From UBA8752 sp965657965 (GTDB lineage Bacteria; Bacteroidota; Bacteroidia; Flavobacteriales_D; Sanyastnellaceae), in NCBI GenBank assembly GCA_965657965.1, contig CBFHQM010000001.1, positions 269,862-333,861 on the forward strand: a stretch of DNA of 64,000 nucleotides. Reading direction: 5' to 3'. Positions 8,332 to 15,117 of the stretch are shown here, piece after piece. Below the pieces are notes generated by a model, which saw nothing but the letters and a program-made list of their open reading frames with translations, searched no databases and was not told the DNA's origin. A program made the position numbers and the translations under genes. Position 1 is the stretch's first letter. Each line of letters begins with the position of its first letter.

Positions 8332-9021
8332 TTACTTCTCCTCGGATTTCGGGTAATGATTGAGGATTTCGTTCAATGGTTTCCGAAAAAGGTTAGGCAC
8401 AGTAGCATCAGATGAGGGCCATCCCACGGGAATGTTCAGAAAAGCGCGCTCATTGTCGGGACGGCCCAAGATTTTAGCCAAGAAATTCATGGGCGAAGGG
8501 GTGTGCGTCAGGGCAACCAACCCGGCGGCATGCAAAGCGGCCAAAAGGAAACCCACCGCGATTCCACAACTCTCAGACACATAGTAATTCGGCTTGCGCT
8601 GCCCTGTTTCTTCGTCGACTTCGTGGATCTTTTTGAACACCACAATCAGCGCAGGCGCCTCCTCGATGTAAGGTTTGATGTGGTCTGTTCCCAATGGGGA
8701 CAAATCATCCAGCCACGCCTGGGTCATCCTTTCTTCATAGCTCAAGCGCTCTTCCTTTTCCACTGCCGTTCGAATCTGCTTGCGCAATTCTACATCGGTC
8801 ACCACGCAAAAAGACCACGGCTGCATGTGCGCGCCGCTGGGCGCGGTGCCCGCAATGTGTATGGCTTTCTCCAACACCTCGAGGGGAACAGGTTCTGAGC
8901 TGAACGAACGCACACTCCTGCGTTTGGACATCTCCACGTACATGGCGTCCAATCGCTTGGCCATTTCGGCCTCAGACAAACGCGGCAAAGCGTAAGGGAT
9001 CCGCGCTGCGCCTTCCTTCAT
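8332..9021 (-). CDS. Nitroreductase-fold flavoprotein resembling iodotyrosine deiodinase
   Basis: FMN-dependent nitroreductase-superfamily protein of 229 residues. The core has RRSVRSF and GTAPSGAHMQPW, the FMN-binding segments. Residues Glu91, Tyr95 and Lys116 lie with the spacing (4 and 21 residues) of the Glu-Tyr-Lys substrate-clamp triad of iodotyrosine deiodinase, and the C-terminal blocks LLAALHAAGLV, PVGWPSSDATVP and RKPLNEI also match that subfamily. The predicted activity is reductive dehalogenation of halotyrosines, by homology. The start is ATG 9021, whose ATGA overlaps the stop of the upstream Mla ATPase gene, so it is coupled to the transporter. A general nitroreductase is the fallback call. 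Confidence 0.85.
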   Translation of the reverse strand: MKEGAARIPYALPRLSEAEMAKRLDAMYVEMSKRRSVRSFSSEPVPLEVLEKAIHIAGTAPSGAHMQPWSFCVVTDVELRKQIRTAVEKEERLSYEERMTQAWLDDLSPLGTDHIKPYIEEAPALIVVFKKIHEVDEETGQRKPNYYVSESCGIAVGFLLAALHAAGLVALTHTPSPMNFLAKILGRPDNERAFLNIPVGWPSSDATVPNLFRKPLNEILNHYPKSEEK

Positions 9022-9779
9022 TTTCTGCGCAACTGATTCCGAATGTCCTTCATTAGATCTGATGCATAGACAAACTGATCCAGAGACTGAACCCCACTGT
9101 CGAGAATGCTCTGGCGATCGCCATGCCAAGCCACACGCCCTTCGTGCAAAAAGTGAATGCTCTCTCCGATTTCAATCACGCTGTTCATGTCGTGGGAAAT
9201 GACCACCGTGGTGGTTCCGTATTCATGGGTCAGGTCCTTGATCAAGTTGTCGATGATGATGGCCGTTTGCGGGTCCAACCCTGAGTTGGGCTCATCGCAA
9301 AAGAGGTACTTGGGCTTGCCTACAATGGCGCGCGCCAAGGCAACCCTTTTTTGCATTCCCCCCGAGACTTCCGCGGGAAACCGATGCTCCGCCCCCAGAA
9401 GCTCAACCCTGCGCAAGCATTCCATGGCCCTCGCCTTTCGCTCGTCTTCGGACATTTCTCCAAACATGCGGAGCGGAAACTCCACATTTTCCAAAACGGT
9501 CATGGAGTCAAACAAGGCGCCGCCTTGGAACAACATTCCAATTTCGCGCCGGACGGCCTCACGGCCTTTCCGATTCAACTCAGAAAACACCGCACCCCCA
9601 TATTCTACGCTGCCAGAGTCCACCTCCAAAAGACCGACCATGCACTTGGTCAACACTGACTTTCCTGAGCCGCTGCGGCCAATGATGAAATTGACCTGTC
9701 CCGACTTGAATTCCGCGTCGATGCCGTGCAAAACAGCCTTGTCGCCAAAGGCCTTTTTTACGCCCTTGGTCCGAATCAT
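9018..9779 (-). CDS. mlaF: Mla-type phospholipid ABC transporter, ATP-binding protein
   Basis: ATPase subunit of an MCE/Mla-type transporter moving phospholipids between the inner and outer membranes. The 253-residue protein has a Walker A motif GRSGSGKS at residues 34-41, the ABC signature VSGGMQKRVALARAI, Walker B YLFCDEP followed by NSGLDP, and the switch His in VVISHDM. The extended signature and the NSGLDPQT sequence are typical of MlaF rather than generic importers. It overlaps the permease gene (ATGA at 9776-9779) and the deiodinase-like gene downstream. No mlaD (MCE substrate-binding) gene is present in the window. Confidence 0.93.
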   Translation of the reverse strand: MIRTKGVKKAFGDKAVLHGIDAEFKSGQVNFIIGRSGSGKSVLTKCMVGLLEVDSGSVEYGGAVFSELNRKGREAVRREIGMLFQGGALFDSMTVLENVEFPLRMFGEMSEDERKARAMECLRRVELLGAEHRFPAEVSGGMQKRVALARAIVGKPKYLFCDEPNSGLDPQTAIIIDNLIKDLTHEYGTTTVVISHDMNSVIEIGESIHFLHEGRVAWHGDRQSILDSGVQSLDQFVYASDLMKDIRNQLRRK

Positions 9780-10513
9780 GTCAACAGCAATTGGGTGATC
9801 ACCAAGTTGGCCACCATGACAATGACCACGCTGTACACCACAGCTTTGGTGCTAGAGCGACCCACCTCGCGCGCCCCCCCTTGCGTGTAATAACCGTGGT
9901 AGGCACTCACGCTGGTGATGATGAGCGCAAACACACATGTCTTGATCAACGCGTAGGTCACGTCGAATGGACTAAAGTCCATCTGAAGACCGTACTCAAA
10001 GTCGGCATAGGTGCTGAGTTCAGCAACGTCACAGATCAACGCTCCAGCGCCAATGCCCAACACCATGGAGATGATCACCAAGAAGGGGAAAATCAACAAC
10101 GCCGCCACCAATTTGGGCAACACCAAATGCGAGATGCTGCGCACGCCCATAACCTCGAGCGCGTCGATTTGCTCGGTGACCTGCATCGTCCCGATTTGAG
10201 ATGCGATGTTGGACCCCACTTTGCCCGACAAAATCACCGGGATAATGGTGGGCGCAAACTCCAAAATCATGGTTTGTCGAACAGTGAACCCTACGGTGTA
10301 GGCGGGAATCCAACCTCCAATTTGATGGGCCGTTTGAATGGCAATGACCGCGCCCATGAACAAGCTGAGCAAGGCAACAATGCCCACACTCTGAACCCCG
10401 ATGGCTTCGAGTTCTACGACCGTCGCATTCACGAAAACCTTGCTTTTCTGCGGGCGGCGCAAAGCGGCTGCAAAAAAGGAGAAGAACCGTCCAATGTGGA
10501 AGAGAAAGGCCAT
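9776..10513 (-). CDS. mlaE: Mla-type phospholipid ABC transporter, permease
   Basis: MlaE-family integral membrane permease. The start is chosen at ATG 10513 (MAFLFHIGRFF), since relatives begin with a similar short amphipathic helix; a GTG at 10561 would add 16 residues. Family landmarks are GIVALLSLFMGAVIAIQTA, then EFAPTIIPVILSGKVGSNIASQIGTMQ in pieces, with the EQIDALEVMG segment that forms the coupling helix. Five or so hydrophobic segments follow. It pairs with the overlapping ATPase gene, giving a core EF transporter for maintaining lipid asymmetry of the outer membrane. The missing MCE component is presumably encoded elsewhere. Confidence 0.92.
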   Translation of the reverse strand: MAFLFHIGRFFSFFAAALRRPQKSKVFVNATVVELEAIGVQSVGIVALLSLFMGAVIAIQTAHQIGGWIPAYTVGFTVRQTMILEFAPTIIPVILSGKVGSNIASQIGTMQVTEQIDALEVMGVRSISHLVLPKLVAALLIFPFLVIISMVLGIGAGALICDVAELSTYADFEYGLQMDFSPFDVTYALIKTCVFALIITSVSAYHGYYTQGGAREVGRSSTKAVVYSVVIVMVANLVITQLLLT

Positions 10514-10705
10514 GCCGTGAAAACGAAGGTAAGCACCGGGCGCGGCGATGAGGATTGTCACCCAAATGGGACGCTTCCGTCAATGAAACAGGGCCCTGCC
10601 CCTTGCAACTTCGCCTCAATGGTCAACGGCAATCCGCCTTCGCCCCCGCAGCGACACGCAAGCTGGCCCCAATTGCGCCGACATATACACCTACATAAGC
10701 ACCTC

Positions 10706-10739
10706 TGGCGCTGCGCCGGTCCTTTCCGGCGCGGCGCAG
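10706..10739 (-). terminator. GC-rich hairpin between manC and mlaE
   Basis: The sequence GCGCCGG, a short loop with TCCTTT, and CCGGCGC forms a strong stem at the head of the 202-base gap after manC. No U-tract follows on the minus strand, so an intrinsic terminator is uncertain. The rest of the gap (to 10514) shows no gene I can support. Confidence 0.35.
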
Positions 10740-10763
10740 GGGTCTCCTTCGCTTCCAAGCGAA

Positions 10764-11858
10764 TCAAACCAAGGGCTCTCCCTTTTCGGCCTTGAGGCGA
10801 GAAACGAGTTGCTTGACCCACTGCTCTTCACTTCTTGGACAAATCAGCAGCGCATCGGGCGTGTCGACCACAATAAAGTCCTCTAGGCCTTTGGCTACGA
10901 TGAGCTTCTTGCCTTCGGCAGCCACCATCAAACCACTCGAGCCGTCGGAAATCAAAGCGGCACCAGACACTGCATGGCCTTCGTCGTCTCGGTCGAGCTT
11001 TTCGTACAAGGAGCCCCATGTGCCCAAATCACTCCAACCATACTCTCCCAGGACAACGCCAACATTTGGCGCCTTTTCCATGATGCCATAGTCGATGCTG
11101 ATGTTTTCGGCTGCTCCATAAATGGCCAAAATTGCCGCCTCTTCTCGCGCGGTTCCCAAGTCCCCTTTGTGCTCTTCAAACAAATTGTGGAGGTCCGGCA
11201 TTTGGTCTTCAAAGCGATCGAGAACCGATTGAACAGACCACACAAAAATCCCCGCATTCCAACAAAAATCCCCAGACGCGAGGAACTTCTCAGCCAAGGC
11301 CAAGTCTGGCTTCTCGGTGAACGTACGCACTTGACGTAAGCGTTGATCCTCTGCACCTGGCAAGTCCTCGAACTGAATGTAGCCATACCCGGTATCGGGT
11401 CGTGTTGGGGTAATGCCCAGAGTAAGCAATTGATTGGAGTTGGACGCCCGATGGACCGCCACTGAAAGCACATCCAAAAATCCAGCTTCGTCCTCAATCA
11501 GGTGATCTGCAGGGGCCACCACCATGGTGGCTTCGGCGTCCCGGGCCACAATACGCCGCGCCGCGAATGCCAGACACGGTGCAGTATTGCGCATGAACGG
11601 CTCACACAAAACTTGATCTTCTGGAATCCCGGGCAACTGGGCCAATATATCGGCTTTGTAACGGGCATTGGTCACCACATAAAGCCGGTCCATTGGCACC
11701 ATGGGGGCCAAGCGATCGGCCGTCATTTGAATGAGCGTCCGTCCACGGTCGAGAATGTCAAGAAATTGCTTCGGCCTTGCCGAACGGCTCATCGGCCAGA
11801 ATCGGGATCCGACGCCACCGGCCATGATGACCGCGTATGTGTGCTCTTGTTGGGCCAT
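10764..11858 (-). CDS. manC: Mannose-1-phosphate guanylyltransferase
   Basis: Makes GDP-mannose from mannose-1-phosphate and GTP for surface polysaccharide and fucose-type sugar synthesis. The start is ATG 11858 (MAQQEHTYAVIMAGG). The nucleotidyltransferase signature is GGVGSRFWPMSRSARPKQF, followed by VVAPADHLI with the metal-binding Asp, GYGYIQF, FTEKP and WNAGIF, all hallmarks of the GMP family. At 364 residues it is the short form without the C-terminal isomerase domain. It has its own -7 element (11888-11895) 29 bases upstream, although it also lies behind recX-prfB-fumC on the same strand. The upstream lipoprotein frame overlaps its first 70 bases. Confidence 0.94.
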   Translation of the reverse strand: MAQQEHTYAVIMAGGVGSRFWPMSRSARPKQFLDILDRGRTLIQMTADRLAPMVPMDRLYVVTNARYKADILAQLPGIPEDQVLCEPFMRNTAPCLAFAARRIVARDAEATMVVAPADHLIEDEAGFLDVLSVAVHRASNSNQLLTLGITPTRPDTGYGYIQFEDLPGAEDQRLRQVRTFTEKPDLALAEKFLASGDFCWNAGIFVWSVQSVLDRFEDQMPDLHNLFEEHKGDLGTAREEAAILAIYGAAENISIDYGIMEKAPNVGVVLGEYGWSDLGTWGSLYEKLDRDDEGHAVSGAALISDGSSGLMVAAEGKKLIVAKGLEDFIVVDTPDALLICPRSEEQWVKQLVSRLKAEKGEPLV

Positions 11859-12073
11859 GTCGATGTGCCTTTCAAATGGGGGGTCTGCAAAGATACCCCT
11901 TGCTTTTGTGTGGTGTGCACCGAAAAAGAAGGACACGTCTTGCACTTCGGTCGCCGCTTCCGCTTCGGGCGGTGAACATGCCTTTGTGGCGCACAACCCA
12001 ACGCAAAAACCGCCAACAACGCCAGGGCAATGGCCCGTGGGCCCCACAAGCGTTTGGCCATTCCTGCTTTCAT
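11789..12073 (-). CDS. Small putative lipoprotein
   Basis: Reading frame of 94 residues starting MKAGMAKRLWGPR with a hydrophobic stretch IALALLAVFALGC, a good lipoprotein signal with the lipidation cysteine near residue 27. It continues with a very basic segment rich in Arg, Lys and His, then KCKTCPSF, a pattern I associate with small basic lipoproteins of Bacteroidota. Its ATG overlaps the fumC stop as ATGA, which argues for a real coupled gene. Against it, the 3' end overlaps manC by 70 bases and the manC -7 element lies inside it, so the true C-terminus may be shorter or altered by a sequence error. Confidence 0.45.
   Translation of the reverse strand: MKAGMAKRLWGPRAIALALLAVFALGCAPQRHVHRPKRKRRPKCKTCPSFSVHTTQKQGVSLQTPHLKGTSTWPNKSTHTRSSWPVASDPDSGR
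11888..11895 (-). promoter_or_regulatory. -7 promoter element before manC
   Basis: The minus strand reads TATCTTTGC, an exact TAnnTTTG match, 29 bases before the manC ATG and inside the overlapping small lipoprotein frame. It suggests manC can be transcribed independently of fumC. Confidence 0.55.
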
Positions 12074-13464
12074 TCCTGACCTGTCATGTCACCAGGCACC
12101 ACCCACTGGTCGTATTCAGCCTCGGTCAAGTAAGCCAAGGCCAAGGCGGCAGACTTGAGCGTGGTGCCTTCCACATGTGCCTTCTGCGCAATCTCTGCCG
12201 CTTTGTAGTAACCAATGTGAGGGTTCAGGGCGGTCACCAGCATCAAACTGTCGCCCAGAAGCTGATCGATTCTCGCGCGATTGGGCTCAATGCCCTCCAC
12301 GCAACGCTCTGCGAAAGAGGCGCAGGCCTCGCCAAGCAGGCGCGCTGACTCCAAAATATTCCGCGCCATCATGGGCTTGAACACGTTCAGCTCAAAATGT
12401 CCCTGGGTTCCTGCAACCGTTACGGCTACATCATTTCCCATCACTTGGGCACACACCATTGTCAAGGCCTCGGCTTGGGTCGGGTTCACCTTGCCGGGCA
12501 TGATGCTCGACCCCGGCTCATTGGCGGGAAGGGACAACTCCCCTATGCCGCTTCGTGGACCGCTTCCCATCATGCGGATGTCGTGGGCAATTTTATTGCA
12601 ACTGACCGCCAACTGCTTGAGCGCACCGTGGGCTTCGACCACCGCGTCATGTGCGGCCAAGGCCTCAAACTTATTCGGCGCTGTTACCAAGGGAAGTCCT
12701 GTGGAATCCGCCATGTGAGACGCCACCAATTCTGAATAGCCTTTTGGGGTATTCAATCCAGTTCCAACAGCAGTACCACCCAGCGCCAGTTCCGACAAAT
12801 GACCCAGAGTGGAACGCAAAGCGCGCAAACCGTGGTTGAGTTGAGCAACATACCCTCCGAACTCCTGACCAAAGGTCAAGGGCGTGGCGTCCATCAGGTG
12901 AGTCCGACCAATCTTGACCACATCGGACATTTCTTCGGCCTTGGTGGCCAAGGCATCCCGCAGGCGCTCTACTCCAGGAATGGCGGTGCGCACAATGCGA
13001 TCATATGCCGCGATGTGCATCGCTGTGGGAAAGGTGTCGTTGGAACTTTGCGACTTGTTTGCGTCGTCATTGGGATGAACGGGACGCTCTCCCTCGCCAA
13101 GGACGCCACCGGCCAGCACATGTGCGCGATTGGCAATGACCTCGTTCAAGTTCATGTTGGATTGGGTGCCCGACCCCGTTTGCCACACCACCAAAGGGAA
13201 GCAATCATCCAATTCTCCAGCAATGATTTCCTGACAAACCCGCACGATCAAATCGCGCTTGGGTGCAGACAGGACCCCCAAATCACAATTGGCCTTGGCC
13301 GCCGCCATCTTGAGGTGGCCAAAGGCGTGAACCACCTCAATGGGCATACTGCCCGATGGGCCGATGGGGAAGTTGTGTCGGCTGCGCTCTGTTTGGGCGC
13401 CCCAATACTGGTCCGCAGGCACGGCCACTTCGCCGAGCGTGTCCTTTTCAATTCGGGTCTTCAT
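12070..13464 (-). CDS. fumC: Class II fumarate hydratase
   Basis: TCA-cycle enzyme interconverting fumarate and malate, iron-independent and homotetrameric. The 464-residue length is that of class II fumarases. It carries GSSIMPGKVNPTQAE, the lyase-1 signature that contributes to the active site, as well as TGSGTQSNMNLNEV and GRTHLMDATPL with the catalytic-region residues. It lies 21 bases after prfB on the same strand, so it is probably part of recX-prfB-fumC. Aspartase and argininosuccinate lyase share the fold, but HPNDDANKSQSSNDTFPT is fumarase-like. Confidence 0.97.
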   Translation of the reverse strand: MKTRIEKDTLGEVAVPADQYWGAQTERSRHNFPIGPSGSMPIEVVHAFGHLKMAAAKANCDLGVLSAPKRDLIVRVCQEIIAGELDDCFPLVVWQTGSGTQSNMNLNEVIANRAHVLAGGVLGEGERPVHPNDDANKSQSSNDTFPTAMHIAAYDRIVRTAIPGVERLRDALATKAEEMSDVVKIGRTHLMDATPLTFGQEFGGYVAQLNHGLRALRSTLGHLSELALGGTAVGTGLNTPKGYSELVASHMADSTGLPLVTAPNKFEALAAHDAVVEAHGALKQLAVSCNKIAHDIRMMGSGPRSGIGELSLPANEPGSSIMPGKVNPTQAEALTMVCAQVMGNDVAVTVAGTQGHFELNVFKPMMARNILESARLLGEACASFAERCVEGIEPNRARIDQLLGDSLMLVTALNPHIGYYKAAEIAQKAHVEGTTLKSAALALAYLTEAEYDQWVVPGDMTGQE

Positions 13465-13485
13465 CTGTATTTCCTGTTGGATCCG

Positions 13486-14592
13486 TCAGACTTCGTTGGC
13501 GGATCGTTCTGCCGCGAAGTACATCAAGTTCGCCTTCAACATGGGCTCAATCTCCCCATTGAGAACGGCGTCTGAGTTGGACGTCTCGTAGCTTGAGCGG
13601 ACATCCTTGACCATTTTGTAGGGTTGCAAAACATAGGACCGGATTTGCGATCCCCATTCGATTTTCTTCTTGCCCGCTTCGATTTCCGCACGGGCTTCAT
13701 TGCGCTTGGCCATCTCCATTTCGTAGAGCTGAGACTTGAGCAACTGAATGGCTTTTTCCTTGTTGCCGAGCTGTGATCGCGTCTCGGTATTGTCGATGAT
13801 AATGCCCGTTGGCTTGTGTCTCAGTCGAACACCCGTTTCCACCTTGTTTACGTTTTGACCCCCTGCACCGCCAGATCGGAACGTGTCCCAGGTGATGTCA
13901 GAAGGGTTAACGTCAATCTCAATGGTGTCGTCAACAAGGGGATAGACGTAGACCGAAACAAAGGAGGTGTGCCGCCGTGCCTGTGAGTCATAAGGACTGA
14001 TGCGCACCAATCGGTGTACGCCATTTTCACCCTTAAGCATGCCAAAAGCGTAGTCTCCATCCACCTCCATGGTCACTTGTTTGACCCCTGCCACATCGCC
14101 GTCTTGCCGGTCAATTTCCTTGACCTTAAAGCCCGACTTGTCCGCATACATCGTGTACATCCGAAGCAACATGCCCGCCCAGTCACACGACTCGGTTCCG
14201 CCCGCACCCGCCGTGATTTGAACCACGGCATTCAAACCATCGGCTTCGTCCGACAGCATCTGCTTGAATTCAAGGGCTTCGATGCGCTCGATTAAGATGG
14301 CGTTCTGCGCCATGACCTCCTCTTCGGTGCTTTCGCCTTCTTTGAAAAACTCAAACAAGACTTGAACGTCCTCTACCGCCGTCTCCGCTGCCCCAAACTG
14401 TTCGAGCCAAGCCTTTTTGGTCCGCATCCGACGCATGACTTTTTCGGCCTCTTTCGCATCGCTCCAAAACTCGGGGTCTTGGGTCAACTTCTCGTCTTCG
14501 AGAATGTCGATGCGTTTTTGATCAATAGAGAGGTAGCCGCGCAAGGCCTCAACGCGGTTCCGGGAGGTTTGAATCTGGTCTGCAGTCAGCAT
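13486..14592 (-). CDS. prfB: Peptide chain release factor 2, without programmed frameshift
   Basis: Release factor recognising UGA and UAA. The 368-residue protein has the catalytic GGQ at residues 244-246 in RSGGAGGQNVNKVETG and the stop-codon-reading loop at 199-201, which reads SPY where E. coli RF2 has SPF. The gene is one continuous frame: at LRGYL (residues 17-21), where many bacteria place an in-frame UGA with a +1 shift, the codons run on as Leu-Ser-Ile-Asp without a stop. The usual autoregulatory frameshift is therefore absent. It starts 12 bases after recX. Confidence 0.96.
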   Translation of the reverse strand: MLTADQIQTSRNRVEALRGYLSIDQKRIDILEDEKLTQDPEFWSDAKEAEKVMRRMRTKKAWLEQFGAAETAVEDVQVLFEFFKEGESTEEEVMAQNAILIERIEALEFKQMLSDEADGLNAVVQITAGAGGTESCDWAGMLLRMYTMYADKSGFKVKEIDRQDGDVAGVKQVTMEVDGDYAFGMLKGENGVHRLVRISPYDSQARRHTSFVSVYVYPLVDDTIEIDVNPSDITWDTFRSGGAGGQNVNKVETGVRLRHKPTGIIIDNTETRSQLGNKEKAIQLLKSQLYEMEMAKRNEARAEIEAGKKKIEWGSQIRSYVLQPYKMVKDVRSSYETSNSDAVLNGEIEPMLKANLMYFAAERSANEV

Positions 14593-14604
14593 GGGAGGTC
14601 AAAG

Positions 14605-15054
14605 TTAGTCGGAGACAGCGGCCTTCACCGCCCGCTTTGCGCATTCAAATGTGAATCCTCGACGAAGCAGGGCTGCCAGCGCCTTGTCTTCGGGCGCTGA
14701 GCCGCGAATTCGGCGCCATCCTTTGGCCGCGCGTAAGGCGGCCAAATCAACCTCAACCGAACCCACCTCAGCCAGCGCAGAATCGGCCATCGCTCCCGTT
14801 ATCCCATGCACTTGAAGCAACGCCGCCTTCACCTTAGCCGGGCCCCAATTCTTCAAGCGAATGTGGTCCGTCGCAAAGGCGTTGGCAAAACGCGTGCGGT
14901 CCACAAACCCCTCCGCTTCGAGTATCTGCAATTGTGCTTCTGCCGTGTCCTCTGCCCCCCAGTCTCTCAACTTCCGGAGGACTTGAATCGGGGATCGTTC
15001 GGCACGCGCGCACCAATTTCGTATCTTCGGGTGTACATCTTGTTTTGAATCCAC
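14605..15054 (-). CDS. recX: Regulatory protein RecX
   Basis: RecX modulates RecA filaments. The 149-residue product contains the repeat helices typical of the family: RNWCARAERSPIQVLRKL, then EGFVDRTRFANAFATDHIR, close to the conserved 'F-(I/V)-D-x-x-R-(F/Y)-A' motif, and WGPAKVKAAL, then a C-terminal repeat ending in GFTFECAKRAV. The start is taken as GTG 15054; no ATG is available in frame before the conserved helix. The frame stays open far upstream, but that part is antisense to the DUF349 gene. recA is not in the window. Confidence 0.85.
   Translation of the reverse strand: MDSKQDVHPKIRNWCARAERSPIQVLRKLRDWGAEDTAEAQLQILEAEGFVDRTRFANAFATDHIRLKNWGPAKVKAALLQVHGITGAMADSALAEVGSVEVDLAALRAAKGWRRIRGSAPEDKALAALLRRGFTFECAKRAVKAAVSD
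15022..15029 (+). promoter_or_regulatory. Possible -7 element for the DUF349 gene
   Basis: TATCTTCG on the plus strand, the same octamer seen before ileS and leuS, about 90 bases upstream of the DUF349 start and inside the 5' end of divergent recX. A TTC (not TTG) sits 21 bases upstream. Confidence 0.3.
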
Positions 15055-15117
15055 GCGGAAAGCTAACGCTGACCGCCCACACGAAAGTGTCCAACCGAAC
15101 AACGTCGGGAACGCCCG

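Noticed and set aside
10558..10821. Small minus-strand frame between mlaE and manC
   Set aside because: Arg/Cys-rich low-quality translation across a GC-rich hairpin and overlapping manC; no support.
14527..14540. Programmed +1 frameshift site in prfB
   Set aside because: Codons after LRGYL continue in frame without UGA, so no shift is needed.
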